39,504 nt of DNA from an uncultured Acidobacteriota bacterium (GCA_903847195.1 CAINCZ010000099.1:1-39504); one strand, 5' to 3'. Counted from the first letter of the stretch, positions 1-9,499 are shown. The notes: generated by a model not told the origin, from the sequence alone. Made by a program: numbers and translations.

Positions 1-15
1 CTAGTGAGGAGGCCT

Positions 16-468
16 ATGAAAGTTCTAACTTTGGTATTGGCAATGCTTCTGCTGGCCGCAGTGGCATTGTCGGCTGCTCCCGCTGGTGCAACGTTTCATC
101 TGAGCGCATCTCAGGGCTTCGATTTCAGCACCGGACGGGTTGTAACCGGCGGCAATGAGGCCGACCTCACTTTTACATACCGGGTGCGCCGAACGGGCGT
201 GATCAGCTACCTCTCCGCGCCGAAGATCGAGAGCTTTCGCGCGATCCCAGCGGGTCTCAGCCCCAGGCAGGTCGAGAAGTGGAAAGGAACCGTGAGCACG
301 CCCAGCCCGGGGTATTACATCATCAAGTCAAGGTCGGGACGCTTCTACGCCGTGCGCCTCGTCAGTTTCGAACATCCGGGGAATGTCGCAGCCAAATGGA
401 AAATGAGCTTCGACTGGCAGGAACTCGTGGCAGACGCAGGTTCTGGAACGCTGGTGCCGCGCCCATAG
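16..468 (+). CDS. secreted hypothetical protein, about 150 aa
   Basis: I do not recognise a family. The protein opens with a clear signal peptide: MKV, then a Leu/Ala-rich hydrophobic stretch ending near AAPAGA (residues about 1-26). The mature part is about 125 residues, without cysteines, rich in aromatic and basic residues, and looks like a small beta-rich extracytoplasmic domain. An upstream in-frame GTG at 4 exists, but the ATG at 16 is preferred because a GAGGAGG Shine-Dalgarno sequence lies at 6-12, inside what would otherwise be coding sequence. The gene stands alone and is followed by a strong hairpin terminator. Export is well supported; function is unknown. Confidence 0.7.
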   Translation: MKVLTLVLAMLLLAAVALSAAPAGATFHLSASQGFDFSTGRVVTGGNEADLTFTYRVRRTGVISYLSAPKIESFRAIPAGLSPRQVEKWKGTVSTPSPGYYIIKSRSGRFYAVRLVSFEHPGNVAAKWKMSFDWQELVADAGSGTLVPRP

Positions 469-496
469 AGGCCGCGAACCTCGTTGGGAAAATGCA

Positions 497-527
497 GCAG
501 GCCGCCAGATTCTGGCGGCCTGCTTTT
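497..527. terminator. intrinsic terminator, probably bidirectional
   Basis: The 13-nt arms 497-509 and 511-523 are perfectly complementary and are followed by TTTT. On the opposite strand an A/T-rich stretch (488-492) also follows the stem. It can therefore serve both the plus gene ending at 468 and the minus gene ending at 566. Confidence 0.75.
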
Positions 528-565
528 CTTGCGGGCGATCCTGCTCTTGTTGCACCTTCCGGCAT

Positions 566-2293
566 TCATTGCGCTGGGAAAGGCTTGCCTCCCGAAATAT
601 AGGTTCCGATCCGGTTGCCGCGCGTAATCGGCAAAAGCAAGTGCGAAGGGTACTGGGTATTGTGGTGGATCGTCACGTGCGAAGCCGCCGACCTTGTCAG
701 TGCTCCGACCCCGATACGCTCCAGGAACATCGTGGGCTTCTCGTCATCGGCTGAGCGGACGCGAAGCGCCAGCCGCTCTCCTGCCTTCAGCAGGATTCCG
801 TAGGGGCGCAGTTCAATATCGAACTCATAGACCTCGCCCGGCAGCAACGGATCGCGCCGTGCGTGGGTATGGTAAGGCTGCCAGGGCTGGGACCGCTCCG
901 AATCAAGTTCCCTTTGCGAACCGCGCAGCCAGCCACGAGTGAGCAGCTTCTCGTTCCCGGCCGCGTCGATGTGCCACAGGCTGGTGAACCACAACACCTC
1001 CGTGTCCGTCGTCGAAGCGTACAGCTTCAGCGCAATCGGGCCGCAGATTTCAGTGTTTTCGACCATGGTGGGAGTTGTGAAGGCCGCTCCGCCGTGGGCA
1101 AACCACGAGTCCTCATAGGTCGTAGTGCCCTCGTTCGGCCAGAACTCGTGCTCGGAGAGCAGCCCACCGGCATGCAGGTAAAACGGAGTGAACTGGGTGC
1201 CGGGAATCGGCCACTCGTCAGCCGATCTCCACTCGTTGGCACCGACGATGAAGACGTTGACCGGCGGCTCGGCCATCAGCCCGGTATCGACACCCTTCAG
1301 CCAGTGGTCGAACCAGCGCAACGATTCAAACGAGTATTGGTAAAGCGGCCGATCGAGATAGATGGGCGGTCCCACGGTGAACCTCTTGGGACCCGCCCAG
1401 CGGTCCCAGGCGCGCACGTCCCCGGCCAGGTGCAGTCCGAAGTTGCCCCAGTCGGCTCCGAAGTAGCCCGGCAGATTGCCCGCGCGGGGCCAGTCCACCG
1501 CACGCTCCTTGTGGTAGTCGTTGTAGAGCGGATTGAGCAGAATCTCTGCGATCAGCGGATTGACGCCCGCGTCCGGATTGCGCACGATGTTCGCCAGCAG
1601 CGGCACGCCCATGAGTTCCGGATCGGCCAGTGCGCGCTCCACTGCCTCTTTGTATCGTCCCTCGCCCCATTGTTCCTTGAGCTGATTACAGAAGCGGTAC
1701 TTCGGGGCGTAGGCCTGCAACCAGTAGGTGGAGAAACCTTGGCTCAGGATGCCGCCACGATAGTATGCGTCACGGTAGCCGTCGCTCCAGCCATACATGG
1801 CAAAGATCGTCTTCAGTCCCGGCGGCCGCAAGGCGGCAACTCGCTTTTGCACCACGGAGAAGTAGGAGACGCCGTTCATGGCGATGTTGCCGTCGCACCA
1901 AGGCTCGTTACCAAGCCAGCCGATCACATCGCAAATGTCGGCGATACTCTGCTGATCCGGCACAAGATTTCCGAAGTAGCCATCAGAGCCGTAGGTGCCA
2001 CGCAGGTTGGCAATCACAAAGCCATAGCCGCGGCGCACATAGAAGTTGAAGTCTCCTACTTCGAGCGAGCCGCGGTCGCCTCGCTTGCCGGGAAAGAACT
2101 CCGGCACCATCTCCATTGCCTGCTCGGCGCGGTCGTAGGGACTGATCATCAACAGCGCCGGGAACTTACCCGAACCGCTCGGGCGATAGACATCTGCCAT
2201 CAGCTTCATACCTCCACTGATGGGGACGGTGACGTTGCGCTCTACCGTTACTTCGAACTGCCGCCTGGAAGTCTGCCAGTTTTTGGAAAGCAT
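566..2293 (-). CDS. CocE/NonD-family alpha/beta hydrolase (X-Pro dipeptidyl-peptidase S15 type)
   Basis: This is a 575-aa hydrolase of the CocE/S15 family, which cleaves esters or acyl bonds. An N-terminal alpha/beta-hydrolase core starts with the family-typical 'ISGGMKLMADVYRP' strand and continues with 'SPYDR' and 'YVRRGYGFVIANLRGTYGS'. The nucleophile serine is in NGVSYFS. The C-terminal jelly-roll domain carries 'EFDIELRPYGILLKAGERL' and ends with a His-containing segment ('ASHVTIHHN'), as in the family. Length matches CocE/NonD proteins. The start at 2293 is chosen over 2326 because a GGAG lies 7 nt upstream. No signal peptide is seen, so it is probably cytoplasmic. The substrate cannot be told from sequence. 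Confidence 0.88.
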   Translation of the reverse strand: MLSKNWQTSRRQFEVTVERNVTVPISGGMKLMADVYRPSGSGKFPALLMISPYDRAEQAMEMVPEFFPGKRGDRGSLEVGDFNFYVRRGYGFVIANLRGTYGSDGYFGNLVPDQQSIADICDVIGWLGNEPWCDGNIAMNGVSYFSVVQKRVAALRPPGLKTIFAMYGWSDGYRDAYYRGGILSQGFSTYWLQAYAPKYRFCNQLKEQWGEGRYKEAVERALADPELMGVPLLANIVRNPDAGVNPLIAEILLNPLYNDYHKERAVDWPRAGNLPGYFGADWGNFGLHLAGDVRAWDRWAGPKRFTVGPPIYLDRPLYQYSFESLRWFDHWLKGVDTGLMAEPPVNVFIVGANEWRSADEWPIPGTQFTPFYLHAGGLLSEHEFWPNEGTTTYEDSWFAHGGAAFTTPTMVENTEICGPIALKLYASTTDTEVLWFTSLWHIDAAGNEKLLTRGWLRGSQRELDSERSQPWQPYHTHARRDPLLPGEVYEFDIELRPYGILLKAGERLALRVRSADDEKPTMFLERIGVGALTRSAASHVTIHHNTQYPSHLLLPITRGNRIGTYISGGKPFPAQ

Positions 2294-2502
2294 CTGTCTG
2301 CTCCTGCCGCGCGATTGGAAGATCAAAATCCGTGGTTGGTGCTCGGGGACGTCTGCCTATGAAAGCGGCAGACATCATATCCCTTAAAGGCGGTGACGCA
2401 AACTGGAATGGGAGATTGTTCAGAAGATCAAAGCTGAGGGGAACCATGGCACGCTTCCCTGCTTTCGGCAGGGAGTCAGCGCGGGGGCCGAGGGCAGATG
2501 CT

Positions 2503-2763
2503 TCAGGCCTTTTGAATCCAGTTGCGGTTCGTTTCCTTTACATAGAACCGAACCACGGTGCCGCAATTTCGACATAGTTCCGCCTTAAGCGGTTCAACCG
2601 TGACAAAGATCTTCGCCGTCTTGTAGCGCAGGCCCGTGGAGCCGACTTCCACGCTCTGGTTTACCTCCAGACCGCCGATCAGGTCGCTGCCGCCGCAGTG
2701 CTGACAACGGCCGGTTTGAGTGGCCGGCGTGCTGAAACCAAACGAGGTCGTATCCTGAGTCAT
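2503..2763 (-). CDS. small zinc-ribbon protein, 86 aa
   Basis: The protein has two CxxC knuckles, CQHC near residue 22 and CRNC near residue 66, spaced as in a zinc ribbon. It lacks a signal peptide, and the C-terminus is basic ('KETNRNWIQKA'). The ATG at 2763 has GGAG five nt upstream, so I prefer it to the longer form from 2793. It lies upstream of the CocE-like gene on the same strand with a gap of about 200 nt. The role is unknown; metal binding is inferred from the cysteines alone. Confidence 0.62.
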   Translation of the reverse strand: MTQDTTSFGFSTPATQTGRCQHCGGSDLIGGLEVNQSVEVGSTGLRYKTAKIFVTVEPLKAELCRNCGTVVRFYVKETNRNWIQKA

Positions 2764-3182
2764 CCCTGCTCCAGTCTTAAGGCAAGTCGGCACGCAAAGG
2801 TTACAAACCAGTTTCGCTGCTGGCCGTGCGCCGATGCCAGTATGCCCGAGAACAGAAATAGCTGCATGACTTTTCTCCCGGGTGCGGGCAGGCGTTTTAT
2901 TGGTGCGACTCGCAGGCAGATCAAGACATCGCCACCGCAGTTCCTGACCTATGGTTCAGGCAAGCAACGGCCATGGATAGGTACCCGTGGCACTACTTTC
3001 TTAATGCGCAATTCCATTGACCCGCAGTACAACTGCTGATAAAAGTTGCAGGATGTTCCACCACATAGCCGGATTGCACGCCTGCGGGCGCCGATCTCGG
3101 AGCCGAACGGTCGATCTCTGCGGTTTGTCGTCGGGCCCAAGCTTTTGAAACTGAACGTTTTTGTTTCGGACAAGGAGGCAGA
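2764..3182. other. divergent intergenic region, no gene seen
   Basis: About 420 nt separate the minus-strand zinc-ribbon gene and the plus-strand secreted protein at 3183. It should hold both promoters. No RNA gene, repeat or convincing ORF is visible. Confidence 0.5.
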
Positions 3183-3755
3183 ATGCGCCGGTATCTCATC
3201 GTTTCCATCGTGATTCTCATCTGCACTGGATTGCTCAGCGCGCAGGGACCGCCAAAGGGTGGCCCGTCGAAAGTAATAACGCTCGACGAAAAGGTTGTGT
3301 CCAGGTGCGCCGACCCTGCGACGGGCCTGAGAAGTTCCACCAACCTGCCGCCGGGAGGGGGCACGGGAATGATCTCCCTGTCGGGCAGCGTCTGTAACCG
3401 GGGAACGGTAGACTACACGGGCGCCAAGCCGCTCGTTGCCCGTTACATCGCCTACACCGCGCATCCGCCGACCGGTTTTGCCGTGGAAGGCCAAAAGATA
3501 TTGGCCGATATCGAGATCGGCAGCACCCTGAAGAAGGGTGAGTGCAAGGACGTCAACCAGACTTATCAGGTCCCAAACGTGGTCTCGTGGGGCAAGCCCG
3601 CCGCCAATCTCCCAGCAGGCCAGGTGCCTGCCCGCAAGATGATTAGCTTGTGCGTTCTGAAGGACAAGAGCGCAGCCAAATTCACCAGTGCCGAGAATTG
3701 CGGCTCCGAAAACGACTGCTCGGAAGTCAGCTACGACTACACCGAGAAGACGTAG
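3183..3755 (+). CDS. secreted cysteine-rich hypothetical protein, 190 aa
   Basis: No family is recognised. The N-terminus is a signal peptide (MRRYLIVSIVILICTGLLSAQ, cleavage near residue 21). The mature domain contains about seven cysteines, including 'SRCAD', 'SVCNRG', 'GECKD', 'SLCVLK' and the clustered 'ENCGSENDC', which suggests disulfide bonding outside the cytoplasm. The ATG is preceded by GGAGGCAGA, a strong ribosome-binding site. The gene is monocistronic and followed by a strong terminator at 3770. Confidence 0.72.
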   Translation: MRRYLIVSIVILICTGLLSAQGPPKGGPSKVITLDEKVVSRCADPATGLRSSTNLPPGGGTGMISLSGSVCNRGTVDYTGAKPLVARYIAYTAHPPTGFAVEGQKILADIEIGSTLKKGECKDVNQTYQVPNVVSWGKPAANLPAGQVPARKMISLCVLKDKSAAKFTSAENCGSENDCSEVSYDYTEKT

Positions 3756-3769
3756 CTATCGCTGTATGC

Positions 3770-3809
3770 TGGCCGGCTGCGGTGAAAGCGCAGCCGGCCA
3801 TTTTCTTTT
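3770..3809 (+). terminator. strong intrinsic terminator
   Basis: Perfect 12-bp stem (3770-3781 with 3789-3800), loop GTGAAAG, followed by TTTTCTTTT. It sits 15 nt after the stop of the gene at 3183-3755. Confidence 0.85.
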
Positions 3810-3840
3810 GCCCGCCTTCCCGCAAGCGCGGGGCCACGCC

Positions 3841-3939
3841 TCACACCGGCCATAGCTTCAGCGCGGTCTGGGTGAGGATCTCCTGCCTGGCAAGCGCCGA
3901 AAGCTCCAGTCCGGAAAAGACTTCAGGTTTACCGCCATC
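3841..3939 (-). pseudogene. remnant of an amidohydrolase C-terminus
   Basis: On the minus strand 32 codons ending in TGA read like the last helix of an amidohydrolase-family-2 protein: 'VFSGLELSALARQEILTQ' followed by 'TALKLWPV'. The open frame continues upstream without resemblance to the family and without a start. This looks like the tail of a deleted gene. It rests only on recognising the tail motif (…ILTQTALKLWP), so it is tentative. Confidence 0.35.
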
Positions 3940-4264
3940 TCCAGAAGTCTGAGGGTGCGAAGTTATCTCGCATCCTGTGCTTTGAGTTGGACCCGGTCAC
4001 GCTGAAAGTGCCTCTCCGGCGGCGTTGCCGCCTCCGCCTCGCCTCCCGGGGCTCATCCACGGCAACGATACGACCTGATTCCCACATCGGGCCGCGTTCC
4101 ATTGCCGACTAGCCGCCTCTGAAATCGCCGCGCCCGGCAGCTTCAATCCGGCAACCTGCATTGCACAATCGGCTCGTGCCGGCACTGGATTCGCCCCCGG
4201 CAAGCCAGTCAGCTGCCCGGCAATCGCAGCGCGCCTCAGCTCTGCTGCTCTGCAAAGGACGGTA
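3940..4264. other. non-coding stretch before the S53 peptidase
   Basis: About 325 nt with no recognised gene. Any promoter for the peptidase gene at 4265 should lie here. No clear sigma-70 boxes stand out. Confidence 0.4.
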
Positions 4265-7200
4265 ATGCACCACCTGTCAGCTCGTTTACGCTCTCTTTCC
4301 GCATTGCTATCGGTCCTGCTCCTCACCGCGTCGGTCACCTTCGCGCAGGCCGCGCGTTCCCTCGTAGTCGACGCCATCGACGAGCGCCGCATGGTCACCC
4401 TGTCCGGCCATCTTCACCCACTGGCACAGCCGCAGTATGAGAGCTCGACCGTGCCCGATGAGCACTCGGTGCAACGCATGCTGCTGCGCCTGTCACGCAC
4501 GGCAGAGCAACAGGCGGCGCTGTTGAAGTTACTGGAGGATCAGCAGAATCCTGCCTCGCCGGATTTCCGTCGCTGGCTGACGCCCAGTGAGTTTGGTCAA
4601 CGCTTCGGCGCCGCCGACAACGACCTTGCGGCGCTCACCGGCTGGCTTGAGGGCCGGGGGTTCGCTATTGAACGCGTTGCCGCCGCGCGCAATCTGGTTG
4701 AGTTCTCGGGCACGGCGGCGCAGTTGCGGAGCACCTTCCATACCGATCTGCGCCAGTACACTTTCAACGGCCAGGTATACCTGGCCAATGCCGGTGAACC
4801 CAGCATTCCAGCGGCATTCGCACCGCTGGTGCGCGGCTTTGCTTCCCTCAACAACTTTCCCCGCAAACGACTCTCTCACCCTGCGGGGAACTTCGTGCGC
4901 ACCCCGGACAATCTCGTAGCTCCTCAGTACACCGTCACCAGCGGCGGACAGACCTACTATGCCGTGGGACCTGCCGACTTCGCCGTCATCTACAACACCG
5001 CGCCATTGCTGCAAAGCGGCACCAACGGCGCCGGGCACACCATCGTGCTCCTGGGGCGCAGCAACGTGCGGACCAGTGATATTACGGATTTCCGCACATT
5101 GTTCGCTCTCGGCGCAGGCAACACTAAGGTGATCCTCGACGGCCCCGATCCCGGCATTGTGGCCGGCGACGAAGACGAATCGGTACTGGACCTTGAGTGG
5201 GCCAGCGCGGCTGCACCCGGCGCTACAGTCCTGCTGGTTTCTGCTGCCCACACGAGCACAACCAGCGGCCTGGACCTGGCTGCCGCCTATGCCATCGAAC
5301 ACAATCTCGGCACCGTGATCAGCGAAAGCTATGGCCTCTGTGAGGCCTACCTTGGGACCAGCGGCAACGCTTTCATGGAAGAACTCTGGCAGCAGGCGGC
5401 CGCGCAAGGGACCAGCGTAACCATCGCCTCCGGCGATTCCGGGGCGGCTCTCTGCGACAATCCGAACACCTCGTATGTCGCTGCCAACGGACTCTCCGTC
5501 AATGGCCTCGCCTCGACCTCCTACAATGTTGCCGTCGGCGGCACCGACTTCGACGATGCGGGCACACAGTCCACCTACTGGAACGCACAGAACACGACCA
5601 CTACGCATGCATCGGCACGGTCCTACATTCCGGAGATGGCCTGGAATGAGAGTTGCGCCGCCTCCGCCACCGCTTCAAGCTTGAACGTCTGTCCGCTTCT
5701 GTCCAACTACGGAACCCCTGCGGCAAGCCTGAACCTCTGGGCCGGGTCGGGCGGCGCGAGCAATTGCGTCGCATCAACCACGACGGGACCGATCACCCAG
5801 TGCCTGCACGGGCGCAGCAAACCGAGTTGGCAGGCCGGTCCGGGAGTTCCTGCCGACGGCGTCCGCCACTTGCCGGATGTAGCCCTGTTGTCCGCTGCCA
5901 ACAGCGACAGCCGCAGTTTCTACGTCGTCTGCCAAGCGGACAAACTGCCGGCCGGTTATTCCTCCTGCAAGGCAAGCGCGGCCGGCATCTACTTTTCCGG
6001 CGCCGGAGGGACATCGGCGGCGGCGCCGAGTTTTGCCGGAATTATCGCCTTGGCGGCGCAGAAGGCGGACACTCGCCTGGGCAATGTAAATGCTCTCCTC
6101 TATAGTCTCGCCGCCAGCAGCGGCGCCTCTTGCGCTTCGTCTGTTTCCTCTGCTTCCAGTTGCCTGTTTCACGATGTGGTCAAGGGCAACATCTCCGTTC
6201 CGTGCGCGGCCGGGTCGCCCAATTGCAGCGTTGTGACAGGCTCTTCGACCGGAGTGCTCGTCACCACAGATCGCCGCCCAGCCTTCGAGGCGTCGTCAGG
6301 ATACGATCTGGCAACCGGGCTAGGTTCCGTGAATGCAGCAGCTCTGGCGGCCGCGATCGCCGCCGCACCCGCGCCTGCGGTTGCAACCGTCACGTCGCTG
6401 TCTCTCAACGGATCGAGCACTTCCCTCTCCGCGCGGCACGGCGACCTGGTACAGATCAACGTTGCGGTGAGCCCGTCTGCTGCTACCGGCGCCGTCTCGC
6501 TCACCAGTGCGAATGGGACGATCACCTCTGCCCCGCTGGGGACGGGCAGTGCGGCGTGGAGTTCGCGGCTGTTCCCCGGTGGCAGCTACACCCTGTCGGC
6601 GCATTATGCCGGTGACGCGGCGCATGCCGCTTCCAATTCCAATAGCATCGCCGTCTCCCTCTCAGCAGAGTCCAGCCGGACCCTGGTCAATCTCGTCAGT
6701 CTTGACCAGAGCGGCACGCCCATTGCCTATGGCTCGACCAGCATCGCTTACGGCTCGAACTACCTTCTTCGCGTAGACATTGGCGACGCCGCAATGGCTT
6801 CATCGCTCGTCGCGGCGCCGACCAGCACCTGTGCGTCCGGCGAGGCCACCTGCCCAACCGGAAGTGTGAGTCTGACGGCGGACGGCACAGCGGTGGGCAC
6901 CGGCAGCAAACTACTAAGCCGGGGATCGGCAATTTACGAGGGGCTGCAGTTACCGGCGGGCAGCCATCACCTTGCCGCCGCATACGGCGATGATGCCGGA
7001 TACACGGCGAGTTCCGGCGTCACCGACGTTGTAATCAGCAAGGCGCATACGGCCGTAACCGCAACAACGGCAGCGGGAGCATATGAGTACGGCGTGCCGC
7101 TGTCCGTCACCGCGCAACTGGCGACCACCAGCTACGGGGCCTCTCCCTCCGGTACCATCACTCTCTTCGATAACGGCGCACAGGCGAGCGGCAGCCTGCA

Positions 7201-8185
7201 GTCGGTCGCGCAGCTTTCGACGCCCGGCGTCCTGCCGCGCTATGCCGCCCTGGCCTACTCCGGCCAATTTGTGCCGCCTTCGCTCGGCAGTCACACGCTG
7301 TCGGTTGCCTATGCCGGCGACAATGACTACGCGGCGGCCTCCTCAGGGCCCATCAGCATCAGCATCGGACCCGCCACGACATTGATTAGCGCGACCAGCA
7401 TCGCCCCGGCAAGCGCAGCACCCGGAGATTCCGTAAGCTTCTCGGTGACCATCGCCAGCGCTTCCGCACTGGAGCAGCCAACGGGTACGGTGACCTTTTA
7501 CGACAACGGCACACCCATCGCGGGCACGGTGCATTATGGCGGCAATGCCGGACCGGGAGCCTCGCTGACGGCCTCGATTGCCGCTAGTTTCAGCGGCCTC
7601 GGCCAGCACACTATTACGGCTGCCTATTCAGGAGACTCCCACTACAAGGCGGCATCACAGGCTTTGGGCGTGCTGCCCGTACAGCGTCCACTTGGGCTCT
7701 CGCTGCCGGTCTCGCAGATCGCGTCGAACGGCGGCGCCAGCAGCGTGCTATTGAACGTTGCCAACACTACGGCCGCCCCGCTGCCAATTACCCTCTCTTG
7801 CACGCCCAGTTCCAGCCAGGCCTCTTGCTCCGTAAGTCCTGCGACCCTGAACCTGGCGGCTTCAACGTCCATCACCGCATCGGTGGTGTACACCGTGCCT
7901 GCCCTTTCGGCTGCGAGCGTCTTTCATCTCAGTCCGTTACCGCTCGCACTGGCCATGATTTCAATTGGGATAGGCGTCTGCATCCGGTCAACCCCCTACC
8001 GGGTCATGCTGCTGCTGTTCGTAATCGCAGCCCTGCTGTTTGCCGCGGCTTGCGGCGGCGGAACCGCGCTACAGTCCAGCACGAGCGCAACCTCGCCCCC
8101 CGCGACGCACACTTACACCTTCACCATCTCGGCGGCCTCAGGCAGCTATACCAACTCGCAGGTACTGACGGTCACAGTGCACTAG
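4265..8185 (+). CDS. secreted S53 (sedolisin/pro-kumamolisin) peptidase with Ig-like repeats
   Basis: This is a 1306-aa secreted serine-carboxyl endopeptidase. Residues 1-30 are a signal peptide and about 45-205 the pro-kumamolisin activation domain. About 215-690 form the catalytic domain, with E305 and D309 in DEDESVLDLEW, the oxyanion aspartate D391 in ASGDSGA, and the nucleophile S584 in GGTSAAAPSFAGI. Four bacterial Ig-like repeats follow (about 700-1140), each ending in a 'AYAGD..Y.AA' type strand. After another beta domain comes a hydrophobic segment (about 1240-1265) ending in 'FAAACGGG', then a short Thr/Ser tail. All catalytic residues are present, so it should be active in an acidic environment, as known for the family. 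The C-terminal hydrophobic segment suggests retention at the envelope. The RBS is weak (AAGGAC). Confidence 0.93.
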   Translation: MHHLSARLRSLSALLSVLLLTASVTFAQAARSLVVDAIDERRMVTLSGHLHPLAQPQYESSTVPDEHSVQRMLLRLSRTAEQQAALLKLLEDQQNPASPDFRRWLTPSEFGQRFGAADNDLAALTGWLEGRGFAIERVAAARNLVEFSGTAAQLRSTFHTDLRQYTFNGQVYLANAGEPSIPAAFAPLVRGFASLNNFPRKRLSHPAGNFVRTPDNLVAPQYTVTSGGQTYYAVGPADFAVIYNTAPLLQSGTNGAGHTIVLLGRSNVRTSDITDFRTLFALGAGNTKVILDGPDPGIVAGDEDESVLDLEWASAAAPGATVLLVSAAHTSTTSGLDLAAAYAIEHNLGTVISESYGLCEAYLGTSGNAFMEELWQQAAAQGTSVTIASGDSGAALCDNPNTSYVAANGLSVNGLASTSYNVAVGGTDFDDAGTQSTYWNAQNTTTTHASARSYIPEMAWNESCAASATASSLNVCPLLSNYGTPAASLNLWAGSGGASNCVASTTTGPITQCLHGRSKPSWQAGPGVPADGVRHLPDVALLSAANSDSRSFYVVCQADKLPAGYSSCKASAAGIYFSGAGGTSAAAPSFAGIIALAAQKADTRLGNVNALLYSLAASSGASCASSVSSASSCLFHDVVKGNISVPCAAGSPNCSVVTGSSTGVLVTTDRRPAFEASSGYDLATGLGSVNAAALAAAIAAAPAPAVATVTSLSLNGSSTSLSARHGDLVQINVAVSPSAATGAVSLTSANGTITSAPLGTGSAAWSSRLFPGGSYTLSAHYAGDAAHAASNSNSIAVSLSAESSRTLVNLVSLDQSGTPIAYGSTSIAYGSNYLLRVDIGDAAMASSLVAAPTSTCASGEATCPTGSVSLTADGTAVGTGSKLLSRGSAIYEGLQLPAGSHHLAAAYGDDAGYTASSGVTDVVISKAHTAVTATTAAGAYEYGVPLSVTAQLATTSYGASPSGTITLFDNGAQASGSLQSVAQLSTPGVLPRYAALAYSGQFVPPSLGSHTLSVAYAGDNDYAAASSGPISISIGPATTLISATSIAPASAAPGDSVSFSVTIASASALEQPTGTVTFYDNGTPIAGTVHYGGNAGPGASLTASIAASFSGLGQHTITAAYSGDSHYKAASQALGVLPVQRPLGLSLPVSQIASNGGASSVLLNVANTTAAPLPITLSCTPSSSQASCSVSPATLNLAASTSITASVVYTVPALSAASVFHLSPLPLALAMISIGIGVCIRSTPYRVMLLLFVIAALLFAAACGGGTALQSSTSATSPPATHTYTFTISAASGSYTNSQVLTVTVH

Positions 8186-8198
8186 AACGACACCCCGA

Positions 8199-8220
8199 CC
8201 GGCAAACGCTGCCGGCCTTT
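8199..8220 (+). terminator. weak hairpin after the peptidase gene
   Basis: CCGGCA (8199-8204) pairs with TGCCGG (8210-8215) and is followed by CCTTT. The stem is short and the U-run poor, so termination here is only possible. Confidence 0.35.
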
Positions 8221-8428
8221 CGATGCCCCCCAATAAGAAGCAGCCTAAGGCGACGTACGCGTTGCAAAGAACTTGATAGCAACCGCAGAAAGTAAGAAAG
8301 TAGATGCGCATCAGCGTCCGCCGGACACCGCAATTGGAAGTCGGGGCCGGGATGCGCGGCAGGAACGACCGCACGCAGCAGGCACGGCGGGCGTTCAGCT
8401 GCAGAATTCTACTTGAGGGGCCAAATCG

Positions 8429-9421
8429 ATGAGGATTGCTGTAGTTGGACTGGGATGGTGGGGCAAACAGATCGTTCGCAGCCTTGAGCGAAGTTCGCGT
8501 TTCACGGTCGTCTGCGGGGTTGACCCAGCGCCACCCGCAGGCACGGCGGATTTCGCCAAGGAATTCAATATCAAGCTGGAGGCCGACTTAGGCCGGGTGC
8601 TGGAAGACCCCGCCGTGGATGCCGTGGTGCTGGCTACGCCGCACGCCCTGCACGAGGGACAGATATTGGCGTCCCTGGCCGCAGGCAAGCATGTCTTCTG
8701 CGAAAAGCCGCTTACGATGACGGCCGAAGGCGCCGCGCGCGTGATCGCGGCAGCGGAGGAGCGCGGCGAGATTATCGGAATCGGGCACGAGCGGCGGTGG
8801 GAAGAGGCCTTCGAAGAGATGGCTCGGCTCCACGCCAGTGGAGCGCTGGGGCGGCTGCTCTTCATGGACGCCAATTACAGCCACGACATGTTTACGCGGG
8901 CCGATCCGGGCAATTGGCGTTTGAGTCCGGCCCATGCGCCGGCCGGCATGATGACATCGGTGGGTATTCACCTGACGGACTTCTTTACCCAATTTGCCGG
9001 AGCGCCGGAGGAGGTTCGCGCTCAGACGGCCTCACTGGTGATCCCGCCGCCCTATGAAGATATCGTGGGCGCGAGCATCCGCTTCAAGTCCGGCGTGCGG
9101 GCCAGCATCAACTTGCTGGCGGCAACACCGTTTTATGGCCGTTTCACGATGTTTGGCGATAAGGGCTGGGCGGAGGTAATGAGCGAAGCCAACGTAGACC
9201 AGGGCAAGCCGACTTATCTGACGCAAGTGGCAGGCGGCGAACGAAAGGTGCGTTCCTATCTGCCCACCGATACCGTGACCGCCAATTTTGAGGCATGGGC
9301 CGACGCGGTGGAAGGTCGCATGCCGTACCGTTTTACCAACGAGCAACTGGTCGGCAACATCAGGCTGTTTGAAGGAATCGTGAGGTCGGCACGCCAGGGC
9401 GGAGCGCCCATCGCTCTGTGA
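8429..9421 (+). CDS. Gfo/Idh/MocA-family NAD(P)-dependent oxidoreductase
   Basis: This 330-aa dehydrogenase is of the glucose-fructose oxidoreductase/inositol dehydrogenase family, which oxidises or reduces sugar-like or cyclitol substrates. The N-terminal Rossmann fold starts at residue 3 with 'IAVVGLGWWGKQIVRSL'. The family-typical 'HVFCEKPLTMTAEGA' contributes the catalytic lysine, and 'GIGHERRWEEAFEEM' begins the C-terminal alpha/beta domain. Length is normal for the family. GAGGGG lies 8 nt before the ATG. The gene appears monocistronic and converges with the amidohydrolase at 9500, with a shared terminator between them. The substrate is not predictable. Confidence 0.92.
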   Translation: MRIAVVGLGWWGKQIVRSLERSSRFTVVCGVDPAPPAGTADFAKEFNIKLEADLGRVLEDPAVDAVVLATPHALHEGQILASLAAGKHVFCEKPLTMTAEGAARVIAAAEERGEIIGIGHERRWEEAFEEMARLHASGALGRLLFMDANYSHDMFTRADPGNWRLSPAHAPAGMMTSVGIHLTDFFTQFAGAPEEVRAQTASLVIPPPYEDIVGASIRFKSGVRASINLLAATPFYGRFTMFGDKGWAEVMSEANVDQGKPTYLTQVAGGERKVRSYLPTDTVTANFEAWADAVEGRMPYRFTNEQLVGNIRLFEGIVRSARQGGAPIAL

Positions 9422-9439
9422 TCCGACCGGCGGCAACAG

Positions 9440-9472
9440 AAGCGGCGGCCGGAATCGCTCCGGCCGCCGCTT
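9440..9472. terminator. bidirectional terminator between convergent genes
   Basis: Perfect 13-bp inverted repeat, 9440-9452 with 9460-9472, loop AATCGCT. It sits between convergent stops at 9421 (+) and 9500 (-). The T-run is short on both sides, but position and stem strength support a terminator. Confidence 0.65.
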
Positions 9473-9499
9473 GATTGTACTTTCCCATGCAGCAAAGGC

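Noticed and set aside
863..2362. 499-codon plus-strand open frame opposite the CocE-like gene
   Set aside because: Arg/Gly/His-rich translation without motifs; antisense shadow of a well-supported hydrolase in high-GC DNA.
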